Notes under the pieces: model-generated
The model's input: only the letters and a program-made list of their open reading frames with translations
What the model was told of the DNA's origin: nothing
The model's database searches: none
Made by a program: the position numbers and the translations under genes
Assembly (NCBI RefSeq): GCF_000429165.1
Contig: NZ_AUBI01000003.1
Location: 310,001-374,000 of the forward strand
DNA: 64,000 nucleotides
DNA from: Acetobacter nitrogenifigens DSM 23921 = NBRC 105050
Lineage (GTDB): Bacteria > Pseudomonadota > Alphaproteobacteria > Acetobacterales > Acetobacteraceae
Direction of reading: 5' to 3'
Part shown: positions 1 through 7,315 of the stretch, piece by piece
How the letters are laid out: every line of letters begins with the position of its first letter
Numbering within the stretch: the stretch's first letter is position 1

Positions 1-1566
1 TCCGGCGCTGAGGTAGAGTTCGGTCTTTCTCCATGGACCGAAAATCAGGCTGCCTTTCGGTTGAAAGAGAAACTGGCGCCGCCGGGTGTGGCTCCCGTCA
101 ACAAGATTGTCGTCCGACCCGGCCTGATAATCCTCGCGCAAGCCGATGACAGTGCGAAACCATGGTAGCCAATGCGTGGTGTTCTGAACGAAGATCGCGG
201 CTGAGCCGATGTTGATATTGTCTGCGTTGCAACGATATTCGTCGGAATCGTCCAGACTGCCGGGACAGTCCTTCAGCGTGACGCGATCACGCGTGTGTCG
301 TCGATCGACATAGAGAATGTCGTATCGTCCCTGTACGCCAACCTGCGTTTCCGTGCGAAAGCCGCCGATGACGTCATGCCTTGAATAAGTGCTGGTCCCG
401 CCAAGGGTCGTGCGCGTTTCGTCCTGCGAATGCTGGTCGCCGTTGACCGGATCGTCGAGATAATGGGTGAAGTTGTTCCATAACGTCAGCCTGTCATGTG
501 AAACGAAGGCGCTTGTGATCCACCGCCAGTTGGAGGCGGACAGACGGTAGTGCCCGGACAGGCTGTAGCGTTCGGAGAAACCGCCATCGGTCGGGTCCAG
601 CGAACCATATTTGCCGATCATTCCGTCCTGCATGGCCTCCAGCGGCTGATCATTGGTCGCCCGCCATTGGCCACGATAAAACATTGCGGTCACATCGAAA
701 CCGTTCGCGGCGTCTCCGTGCGTATAGCGTGAGGTCGCCTTGATGCTGCGCGCGTTGTCCGGGTAGCGCCACGGACCGTCGGAGTGCGAGACGGCGAACG
801 CGCCGAGCCAGCGGTCGCCGTTTTGCATGTGCGCCGTGCCGCCGATATAGGCCCGGTAATCGCCAAGCGTGCCGGCGCTGAGGGATATCTGGCGGGGGAT
901 ATCGCCCGCCAGACGCATGTGGTCCGACCCCGCCACGCCGAAATCGCCGATCGCGGCGTGAAAAGGCCCCTTGGTGTAATCGACGCTCTCCAGCAGTTCC
1001 GGCATCAGGAAATTAAGATCCGTGTATCCTTGTCCGTGCGCGTTGGTCGCGCCGTTGATTGGGATGTCGTCTACGAAACTCGCCAGATCGGTTCCGTGAT
1101 CGAGATTGAAGCCACGCAGTAGAAACTGGTTCGCCTTGCCCTCCCCAGAGTGGCTGGTGACGACGAGGCCCGGAATGGCCTCCAGTATCTGTCCCACACG
1201 ATAGATCGGGCGCAGGTGCAATTCCTTGGAGGTCAGCGACCCTTCGCTGGCGGTCCCGGCTCGTCCGAGAAGGTCGCGTCGAGACGCCGTGACCTGAATG
1301 CTCTCCGCATGACTCCCTGTTGCCGACTGTGCCGGGGATCGCGCGTCGCCGGAGATTTTCGCGGAAACGGCCTCGTCATCATGCCGGGTTTTTGCGTGCG
1401 CCGCCTTTCTGTCGCTGTCCTGCGACGCTGGTGACGCGGCTGAGGCGGAAAATGAGGGCGCGGCGAACGACGTGACGATCGCCGCAGCGGCGACGGGCAG
1501 ACGTCGTGGCGAGGATGAGTGGCGTATGCGGCCGAGTGAAATTCGCGGCGGGGTGTTGGGGGGCAT
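1..1566 (-). CDS. TonB-dependent outer-membrane receptor, probably for cobalamin (3' end outside window)
   Basis: About 522 N-terminal residues are visible and the frame stays open to the left edge. A signal peptide with paired Arg and an Ala-rich core covers residues 20-44. A plug domain spans roughly residues 90-215, opening with ESIQVTASRRD and containing the typical FLLRGFNLDHGTD and FVDDIPING segments, followed by the first beta-barrel strands. The ATG is preceded by AGGAC at a good distance. A cobalamin riboswitch lies upstream on the same strand and cbtBA diverge from the same region, so cobalamin or another corrinoid is the likely substrate. That assignment is inference: the receptor family also takes up iron chelators, and the substrate-specific barrel loops cannot be read for substrate here. 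Confidence 0.9.
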   Translation of the reverse strand, partial: MPPNTPPRISLGRIRHSSSPRRLPVAAAAIVTSFAAPSFSASAASPASQDSDRKAAHAKTRHDDEAVSAKISGDARSPAQSATGSHAESIQVTASRRDLLGRAGTASEGSLTSKELHLRPIYRVGQILEAIPGLVVTSHSGEGKANQFLLRGFNLDHGTDLASFVDDIPINGATNAHGQGYTDLNFLMPELLESVDYTKGPFHAAIGDFGVAGSDHMRLAGDIPRQISLSAGTLGDYRAYIGGTAHMQNGDRWLGAFAVSHSDGPWRYPDNARSIKATSRYTHGDAANGFDVTAMFYRGQWRATNDQPLEAMQDGMIGKYGSLDPTDGGFSERYSLSGHYRLSASNWRWITSAFVSHDRLTLWNNFTHYLDDPVNGDQHSQDETRTTLGGTSTYSRHDVIGGFRTETQVGVQGRYDILYVDRRHTRDRVTLKDCPGSLDDSDEYRCNADNINIGSAAIFVQNTTHWLPWFRTVIGLREDYQAGSDDNLVDGSHTRRRQFLFQPKGSLIFGPWRKTELYLSAG

Positions 1567-1968
1567 GGAAGTCCTGACGACGCGGAAACATGGTTTCCGC
1601 GAATCTTCTCCCGCCCGGACGTCGTCCTCGGCGGACGTGCGGCGCCGTTAAGTCGGCGCTTTGCGGAGCCGGGCGGGAAAAGTCGATGAAGTGCATGCGG
1701 CAGCGCCGTTCGGCGCGCGACGACCGTTCACCCTGTCAGCGTCCGGCGGCCGGGATGATTGTCCAGCCTCGCCGGGGAGCGGAGGAACAAACGACGTGCC
1801 TGGTCTGCGGGCGGCTTGCTGCGGCTCAACGTGATCGGAAGAGCGCGGCTATGGCTCCGTCCGGTAGCGGAGAAGCCTGGGGCGCGTCAGGCGCGGAGAT
1901 GTCGACGTCATCGTCTGTCTTTCGATACGCTGGCCAACCCCGACCGGCTTTCGGTTGATCGCGACGAT
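1567..1968 (-). other. Structured 400-nt leader between riboswitch and receptor gene
   Basis: No convincing gene lies here. On the minus-strand transcript it is the leader joining the cobalamin riboswitch to the receptor ORF. It holds a 9-bp stem (1610-1618 with 1669-1677) enclosing two smaller hairpins (1619-1623 with 1634-1638, and 1642-1647 with 1654-1659). A separate palindrome at 1581-1601 has 9-bp arms and a 3-nt loop, and sits just upstream of the ribosome binding site. No U-tract follows these stems, so they do not look like ordinary intrinsic terminators; they may form the expression platform. Confidence 0.5.
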
Positions 1969-2170
1969 GGCAGGTCTCCTGACTCGCGGGTCATAGACGT
2001 CCGTTCGACCTTCCCGGCCCGGCAGGACCAGTGGCTCGTCCCCGAAAGGGCGACATGAACGGCGTCTCTCCGCCAACAGTTGCGGGGGCAGTCGCCGACT
2101 TGCCTGCGGATCGTAGTCCGCAAAGGCGCACGGCGTTCCCTTTTCATCCGTTCGCACGGAACCATCGACA
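1969..2170 (-). promoter_or_regulatory. Cobalamin riboswitch (long form) upstream of the TonB receptor
   Basis: Read on the minus strand, the conserved parts appear in order: a GGTTCC...GGATGAAAAGGGAA segment, the CCCCCGCAACTG core, a GAGCCACTG segment, a GGGAAGG...CGACCCGC region, and the 3' B12 box AGTCAGGAGACCTGCC ending at about 1969. This is the long alphaproteobacterial architecture that binds adenosylcobalamin and normally represses uptake genes when the cofactor is plentiful. The 5' boundary is approximate. Confidence 0.93.
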
Positions 2171-2176
2171 AGGGTG

Positions 2177-2206
2177 TCTATAATCGGGGTCAGGCTTCGC
2201 CAGCAA
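2177..2206 (-). promoter_or_regulatory. Candidate promoter for receptor riboswitch transcript
   Basis: On the minus strand a TTGCTG hexamer (2201-2206) and a TATAGA hexamer (2177-2182) are 18 bp apart and sit just upstream of the aptamer. The same 9-base string TATAGACAC lies at the matching place before the riboswitch near 19.97 kb, which supports it as a shared -10/start region. Visual prediction only. Confidence 0.4.
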
Positions 2207-2242
2207 TATGAAAGCGCTGCCAGTTCGATGCGCGTAATTGTT

Positions 2243-2374
2243 GACAGGGAAGGGGGGGCGATTAAATGTGCGGACATGCATCAGGGGAAGTCGGTGAAAA
2301 TCCGACGCGGTCGCGCCACTGTAACCGCCGCCACATCCTCGGCGGCGGAAGCCGGACCCTCTGTCACTTTTTTA
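2243..2374 (+). promoter_or_regulatory. Cobalamin riboswitch (compact form) upstream of cbtB
   Basis: The conserved core GAAGTCGGTGAAAATCCGAC and the CGCGCCACTGTAACC loop are plain at 2286-2326. They are followed by a GC-rich hairpin and AAGCCGGACCCTCTGTC, whose end can pair with GACAGGGA at 2243-2250 to close the aptamer. A run of T starts two bases later, so termination linked to the aptamer is possible. It lacks the long peripheral segments of the other two riboswitches in the window. It precedes the cobalt transporter genes, fitting feedback of cobalamin on cobalt uptake. Confidence 0.88.
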
Positions 2375-2415
2375 TCGTCCCAACACGGAACGCGCCTTTC
2401 CGAGCGGAGCAGGTC

Positions 2416-2637
2416 ATGAGCCACAGTCTTTCCTCGTCCATTCCCGGTTTCGCTCCGGCGCCCGCCGCTATCCCGGTCCGCGCCGTCCTGCCATGGGCTG
2501 CGTTCGGCGTGGTTCTCGCTCTGGCGCTGCTTTATTTCGTGGGCGCGGAGCAGGGCGCGACGTCGCTGATTTCCGGTCATGCGGTGCATGAGTTCGTTCA
2601 TGACGGGCGTCACCTTCTGGGCTTCCCCTGCCACTGA
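2416..2637 (+). CDS. cbtB: CbtB cobalt transporter subunit
   Basis: Small membrane protein of 73 residues with one transmembrane helix (about residues 20-42) and a His-rich tail (HAVHEFVHDGRHLLGFPCH), the hallmark of CbtB. CbtB pairs with CbtA in a secondary cobalt transporter predicted to be under cobalamin riboswitch control. The ATG at 2416 is preceded by GGAGCAGG; a longer reading from 2266 would run through the riboswitch and is rejected. cbtA follows after 16 bases, so the two are co-transcribed. Confidence 0.92.
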   Translation: MSHSLSSSIPGFAPAPAAIPVRAVLPWAAFGVVLALALLYFVGAEQGATSLISGHAVHEFVHDGRHLLGFPCH

Positions 2638-2653
2638 CGGCGGGTCGTCTCTC

Positions 2654-3388
2654 ATGGCTGGTCGTCTTCTCGCTCGCGGCATGGTTGCGGGCGTTATCGC
2701 CGCTTGTCTCGCTTTCCTGTTCGCCCGGATTTTCGGCGAGCCTCAGGTCAATCTGGCCATAGCGTTCGAAGCCGCGCAGGACGCGACCGCCGGCATGGCG
2801 CCGGAGCCGGAACTCGTCAGTCGCGCGGTGCAGGCGACATTCGGCCTGCTTGTCGCTTCGCTGATGTATGGCGCTGCGTATGGCGGAATTTACGCCGTCG
2901 TCTTCGCGTTCGCCTATGGGCGGATGGGACGGATATCGCCGCGCGCACTCGCCCTGCTGCTTGCCGGGGCGGGTTTTCTCACGTTCGTGCTGATCCCCGG
3001 GCTGAAATATCCGCCTAACCCCCCGGGCATTGGACATCCTGACACGATACAACTGCGAACCGCGACCTATTTCGAGGTGATCGCTCTGTCCGTGTGCGTG
3101 ATGGCGATCGCCATCCTTGTGGGGCGGCGTCTGGCTCTGCGGCTTGGCGCATGGAACGCGACGTTGTGCGGCGTCGGGCTGTTCGTGGTCTTGACGGCGC
3201 TCATGCAGGCGACGGCGCCGGACATCAACGAAGTGCCGGCGAATTTTCCCGCCGTCGTGCTTTGGCGATTTCGGGAAGCCGCCATCGGCATGCAGATCGT
3301 CCTGTGGAGCGCGCTCGGGCTGATCTTCGGGCCTCTCGCCGCCGCCGTGCTTGCTCCGAAAACGGGCGGTCGGCGTCTGGCGCGTTGA
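2654..3388 (+). CDS. cbtA: CbtA cobalt transporter, membrane subunit
   Basis: Integral membrane protein of 244 residues with about five or six hydrophobic helices and the conserved periplasmic-loop signature GLKYPPNPPG near residue 115. CbtA is the main subunit of the CbtAB cobalt importer that feeds the cobalt-requiring cobalamin pathway encoded next door. The start at 2654 (MAGRLLARG) lies right after cbtB; the in-frame ATG at 2579 would overlap cbtB by about 60 bases and adds a non-hydrophobic stretch. It converges with the next gene, leaving 22 bases between them. Confidence 0.9.
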   Translation: MAGRLLARGMVAGVIAACLAFLFARIFGEPQVNLAIAFEAAQDATAGMAPEPELVSRAVQATFGLLVASLMYGAAYGGIYAVVFAFAYGRMGRISPRALALLLAGAGFLTFVLIPGLKYPPNPPGIGHPDTIQLRTATYFEVIALSVCVMAIAILVGRRLALRLGAWNATLCGVGLFVVLTALMQATAPDINEVPANFPAVVLWRFREAAIGMQIVLWSALGLIFGPLAAAVLAPKTGGRRLAR

Positions 3389-3410
3389 TCGCCGGGAGCG
3401 TCAGGCCTCC

Positions 3411-3956
3411 TCAAGCCAGAAGCGCGCCCATGCTTGCGACCCGCCAATGTGTGTGGCGGGTCATGACGCTAAGGCTCGACGGAGGAATATCGAGGCGCGC
3501 CGCCATCTCCACGCCGCCGCCGAGAGCGTGGATCAACAACGCTTTTACAACCGATGGCTGCGCCACAACGACAAGATCCACGCCTGTATGAGGCGCTTCG
3601 TCCAGCCACGCTGCGGCGCGCATGAAAGCGCCGCGGGCGGTTTCTCCTTCTGGCGGGGCGAAGTCCGGGTCGGCTATCCACCGTGACAGATCGTCGGGGG
3701 GGAGGTCCCGCAAGTTTTTCCCGTGCCACTGGCCATGATCCCGGTCGGACAGCGCCAGCCTCCTGAAGATTTGGTGAGTTGGGGGCGGTGAGTCGATCAA
3801 ATTTATGTCGCGGCCGACGAATATTACGCTGTCGCCGGGGACGCGGCGTAACCACGCGCGTGTGCCGGAGGCAAGGGCGGGGGCTGCATCACGCGCCGGA
3901 ATGCAGCCCTTTTTTACGCCGTCGGGAGGACTGGACGTAAGCATAAATATTTTCAT
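3411..3956 (-). CDS. Degenerate histidine-phosphatase-superfamily protein
   Basis: A 181-residue protein whose middle and end resemble the phosphoglycerate-mutase-like fold: a DRDHGQWHGKNLRDLP segment, PPEGETARGAFMRAAAW, then a VVVAQPSVVKALLIHAL strand-helix and a MTRHTHWRV end. The N-terminal RHG motif that carries the phosphorylated histidine is absent (the first strand reads MLTSSPPDG), and the second catalytic histidine is replaced by Gln in VVAQP. It is therefore probably not a standard phosphatase. The ATG at 3956 is preferred to an upstream TTG. It faces cbtA, so a link with cobalt or cobalamin metabolism is possible but unproven. Confidence 0.7.
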   Translation of the reverse strand: MKIFMLTSSPPDGVKKGCIPARDAAPALASGTRAWLRRVPGDSVIFVGRDINLIDSPPPTHQIFRRLALSDRDHGQWHGKNLRDLPPDDLSRWIADPDFAPPEGETARGAFMRAAAWLDEAPHTGVDLVVVAQPSVVKALLIHALGGGVEMAARLDIPPSSLSVMTRHTHWRVASMGALLA

Positions 3957-4261
3957 TTCGTCACGCTTTCGCCGTACAATTTTCAAAGTGATTTATAATT
4001 CTGTGTTTCCTTTGGTGTAGCGGCGCGATGGACAGCATTTATAGCCGGACCGACGTGGTTGCGAGCAGTGGGAGGAAGGCTGGGGCATATGCTGTTTCGT
4101 GCGAATTTTCGACGGCCAATAGGGTTGGAGCGGCAGGACGCTCTGTTCGATTTTGCAGGTCAATATGGCCTCTGGTCGTGAAATTGCCATGTTTTCCATG
4201 GCCGGGCATAATATTGAAGACGATTGAGATCTAATAACGACAATAGGTGACGGGAGCATTT
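3957..4261. other. Intergenic region between divergent genes
   Basis: A moderately AT-rich stretch of about 300 bases separates the histidine-phosphatase-like gene (minus) from mscS (plus). It must hold the promoters of both. I see no gene, riboswitch or clear operator. Confidence 0.5.
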
Positions 4262-5074
4262 ATGGAACATCAGGTTAATTCGCTGTGGACACAGCTCAAT
4301 GGCTGGCTGCCTACGGTTCTGGGGTATGTCGGGCAGGTCGTGCTTGCGGTTATCGTGTTTCTTGTCGGCTGGACCATCATAAATATGGTGACCCGCGCGA
4401 TGGGGCGGATGATGGCGGCGAGCCATATCGAGCCGACCCTGCGCGGATTTTTGCTTAGCGTCGTCAGCCTGTTCCTCAAGGCGTTGCTGCTGATCAGCGT
4501 CGCCTCGATGGTGGGCATCGCCACGACCTCATTTGTCGCCGTGCTCGGCGCAGCCGGTCTGGCCGTCGGTATGGCGTTGCAGGGAAGCCTCGCGAATTTC
4601 GCAGGCGGCGTCCTGATTCTTCTCTTCCGGCCCTTCAAGGTGGGGGACACCATTAACTCGGGCGGCAGCTCTGGCGTGGTGGTCTCGATCGAAATGTTTC
4701 GCACCGTGCTGCGCAGCGCGAGTAACGAGATCATTTATGTGCCGAACGGCGCCTTATCGAACAATGTGGTGGTGAACACATCGCAAGAAGACAAGGTGCT
4801 TGCGACGGTCACCCTGCTGATCGACTATGCGGATGACACCGACAAGGCGCGGGCCATGCTGCTCGCGCTGCTGCAGGGGGACGCATTGGTTCTGGATTCA
4901 CCTGTGCCGGCTGTGTCCTTCCTGCCGCAACCAGCCAATATCTCTGTGGGGCTTGGTTTTTGGTGCGCGCCGGCGAATGTCGCCCCGTTGGTCGGAAAAT
5001 ATTCCGAAGCTGCGATCAAGGCCCTCAAGCAGGAAGGCTTTCGTCTGGGCGTCAACACCCGCGCCGCAGAATAA
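4262..5074 (+). CDS. mscS: Small-conductance mechanosensitive channel (MscS family)
   Basis: A 270-residue MscS-type channel that releases solutes on hypo-osmotic shock. Three hydrophobic segments lie at about residues 15-45, 60-85 and 90-120. The pore helix is rich in Gly and Ala (AAGLAVGMALQGSLANFAGG), and the family signature LILLFRPFKVGDTI begins the beta domain. The alpha/beta cytoplasmic part continues to the end, giving the usual length of a minimal E. coli-like MscS. The ATG at 4262 has GGGAG seven to eleven bases upstream. Confidence 0.93.
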   Translation: MEHQVNSLWTQLNGWLPTVLGYVGQVVLAVIVFLVGWTIINMVTRAMGRMMAASHIEPTLRGFLLSVVSLFLKALLLISVASMVGIATTSFVAVLGAAGLAVGMALQGSLANFAGGVLILLFRPFKVGDTINSGGSSGVVVSIEMFRTVLRSASNEIIYVPNGALSNNVVVNTSQEDKVLATVTLLIDYADDTDKARAMLLALLQGDALVLDSPVPAVSFLPQPANISVGLGFWCAPANVAPLVGKYSEAAIKALKQEGFRLGVNTRAAE

Positions 5075-5453
5075 GCTTTTTGACAGCCCGTCCGTGTCTT
5101 GCGGACGGGAAGGGCGCGAGGCGAACGGCTCCAGAAGAGCGCTCTGCGTCAGGCTCCTTGGTGCGTGATTCGTGATTGCCGGGCGGGGCGTGATGCGTGC
5201 GGGCGTCATTGGCAGTATAAAACAGACCGCTTGGCAACCGCGCATGAGAGTCTGACTCGTGGACTGGCGGATGCAGCGTTCCGATTTCGGAGGAAAATCC
5301 CGATGAAGCTGAACGTGCGGATTGGACGTTCGCCGTGTTCGTTGGAGCGTGAAAAAAAATCGTTATTTTGCGCGTTGCGTGCAGGGGCGACGAGTCTGGG
5401 TGATTTTCTGGTATAATTTTGAAAAAATTCTTATGAAGAAAGATTTTTTCGCT
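5075..5453. other. Intergenic region after mscS
   Basis: Between the converging mscS and cobC. An 8-bp hairpin at 5087-5109 follows the mscS stop and may help end transcription, although no T-tract follows it. No gene is supported in the rest. Confidence 0.4.
5421..5450. terminator. AT-rich inverted repeat downstream of cobC
   Basis: GAAAAAATTCTT at 5421-5432 faces AAGAAAGATTTTTTC at 5436-5450 around a 3-base loop. It starts four bases beyond the cobC stop codon and could end the long minus-strand cob transcript, or act in both directions. The stem is almost all A-T pairs with a small mismatch, so it would be weak. Confidence 0.35.
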
Positions 5454-6539
5454 TTAAGCTGCGTGTTCACGCCACAGGTGGAGCGCGTGCTCCAGCCGCG
5501 CCCAGGCCTCATCCCCGTCAGGAAGGCCAACGCGTAGAACGTTGGCTCTGCCGTCGAAAAATCTGGTCACGATTCCTTGTCGGCAAAAATGCAGCCAGAC
5601 TTTCATGGCGTGTTCGGTTTCCACCAGCGTGAACAGGCTGCTGTCGCCCTTGCTGTCGAAGCCGGCATTGCGCAGTATTCCATCAAGCCGTGCGCGCGCG
5701 CGGCGAGCCGTCAGGCGTGCGCGCTCCAGCCAGTCAGTGTCTAGTAACGCCTGCCGCCCGGCAGCGATGGCGAGGCCACTGACGGGCCATGAGCCAAACA
5801 TGTCGCGCGTGCGCTGAGCTATAGGTTCCGCTGAGATGAGAAACCCCAGACGCACGCCCGGCAGGCCATAGGTTTTGCCAAATGACCGTAGAACGACAAG
5901 GCCGGGATGCGGCAGGGCGTTCGCTACGCTCTCCCCCTCGAAGTCGGCGAACGCTTCGTCTACGACAAGATAATTTCCGTAAGTCGCGCAACGACTGGCA
6001 AGAGCGACAAGCATTTCCGCCGAGAAGCTGCGTCCGTCGGGATTGTTCGGGTTGCAGACAACGCAAATCGCGCCGGGTTGCGACGCTTGTGATTCAAGGC
6101 CGAAAAAATTGGAAAATTTACTGACAGGGACGCCTGCTTGCAGCCATGCCGTTTCATGACCCGAATATGTCGGCCCGAGAATGTACGCCCGGTTAGCATT
6201 CAAAATACGTGGCAAAAGGGAAATAAGGCTCTGGCTGCCGGGGCCACTTGCGACCATGGAAGGGTCGGAGACGCCATAAGCCGCCGCCGCCGCTGCGCGC
6301 AGATCGTCCTCTTCGTCCTGTTCCGGCAAGCGGGTCAGGCTGGCAGGCGATGGCATGGTCAAGGGATAGGCGTTCGGATTGACGCCCGTCGACAGGTCAA
6401 TAAAAGGGCGCTGCGCCTCAGGGAAGTGACGCATGATCGCCTTGACCTGCCCGCCGTGAGCGGGAAGGGGAGGAAACTGTTCTCGGGTTTCAGTTCGGCT
6501 GGATGCTTCCTTCCTGGAGCTGGATGTATCTTCCGTCAT
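5454..6539 (-). CDS. cobC: CobC, threonine-phosphate decarboxylase / aminotransferase-fold enzyme
   Basis: A 361-residue PLP enzyme of the class I/II aminotransferase fold. It makes (R)-1-aminopropan-2-ol phosphate, or otherwise helps supply the aminopropanol linker that CobD attaches to cobyric acid. PHGGQ-like AHGGQV near residue 30, the conserved VCNPNNPDG, and the PLP-lysine motif SFGKTYGLPGVRLG are visible. The ATG at 6539 overlaps the cobF stop (ATGA). It is the last gene of the minus-strand cob block. The symbol follows Pseudomonas denitrificans usage and is not the Salmonella phosphatase CobC. Confidence 0.92.
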   Translation of the reverse strand: MTEDTSSSRKEASSRTETREQFPPLPAHGGQVKAIMRHFPEAQRPFIDLSTGVNPNAYPLTMPSPASLTRLPEQDEEDDLRAAAAAAYGVSDPSMVASGPGSQSLISLLPRILNANRAYILGPTYSGHETAWLQAGVPVSKFSNFFGLESQASQPGAICVVCNPNNPDGRSFSAEMLVALASRCATYGNYLVVDEAFADFEGESVANALPHPGLVVLRSFGKTYGLPGVRLGFLISAEPIAQRTRDMFGSWPVSGLAIAAGRQALLDTDWLERARLTARRARARLDGILRNAGFDSKGDSSLFTLVETEHAMKVWLHFCRQGIVTRFFDGRANVLRVGLPDGDEAWARLEHALHLWREHAA

Positions 6540-7315
6540 GGGATCACGGCCTCGCCGTCGTCTTTGTTTGCGGCGCGGCGAAGCAGATAGATATCCATGA
6601 TCCAGCCATGCTCCGCCCGTGCGGCGGCGCGGGCGGCGGCGATGCGCGGCCCTGTTTGTAAAAGCGGCCCGGAGAGCAGGATCTGTTCTGGCATCCCCAC
6701 ATACGCGCCCCAGTATATAACGATGCCTTCCGGCGCGAGATGTCGGAACGAACACTCCCCGTCCAGCATCACGACCACCGTATTGGCGCCCTGCGGCCAG
6801 CCATGGTCGCGCAGCTGACGCCCGGTCGTCACCAGAAACGGCGCGCCGATTTCATTCATGGCGACGCCATGAGCGGCGGCGAGCATGTTCGGAGACATGA
6901 TTCCGGGAATGCTGCGCACGATCGGTTTCGGCGTCAGCCGGGCTGCGATACGTAGCGAACTGTCATACAGCGCGGGGTCTCCCCAGACGAGCAGCGCAGC
7001 TTTCCCGCCTGTCGGCAGGTTTCGCCCGATGGCGTCGCTCCATGCTTCGGCGATGGCGTCGTGCCAGCTATCGACCCCCCGGCGATAATCCGGGGCGCTT
7101 GCGTCGCGTCGCGGCATGTCGAACTCGACGATGCGGACGGCAGGGTTCGTCAGAACCTGCGCGCAGATAGTCCGACGCAGATCGGCGAGGTCGGTCTTGT
7201 CCTCTCCCTTGCGCGGTATCAGGATCAGATCTGCGGCGTTGAGTTCGCGCACGGCCTGTAGCGTCAGATGTTCCGGATTCCCCGTGCCGACGCCAACGAG
7301 AATCAGCTCAAGCAT
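6536..7315 (-). CDS. cobF: CobF, precorrin-6A synthase (deacetylating)
   Basis: A 259-residue SAM-dependent methyltransferase of the tetrapyrrole methylase family. It methylates C1 of precorrin-5 and releases acetate, a step specific to the aerobic pathway. The N-terminal [20 protein letters not shown] glycine loop and the LLVWGDPALYDSSLR strand are typical of CobF. Its start overlaps the end of cobB by 8 bases and its stop overlaps the cobC start by 4. Confidence 0.95.
   Translation of the reverse strand: MLELILVGVGTGNPEHLTLQAVRELNAADLILIPRKGEDKTDLADLRRTICAQVLTNPAVRIVEFDMPRRDASAPDYRRGVDSWHDAIAEAWSDAIGRNLPTGGKAALLVWGDPALYDSSLRIAARLTPKPIVRSIPGIMSPNMLAAAHGVAMNEIGAPFLVTTGRQLRDHGWPQGANTVVVMLDGECSFRHLAPEGIVIYWGAYVGMPEQILLSGPLLQTGPRIAAARAAARAEHGWIMDIYLLRRAANKDDGEAVIP

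Noticed and set aside
2266..2637. Longer cbtB reading from 2266
   Set aside because: It would translate the riboswitch. The ATG at 2416 has a ribosome binding site and begins the expected CbtB sequence.
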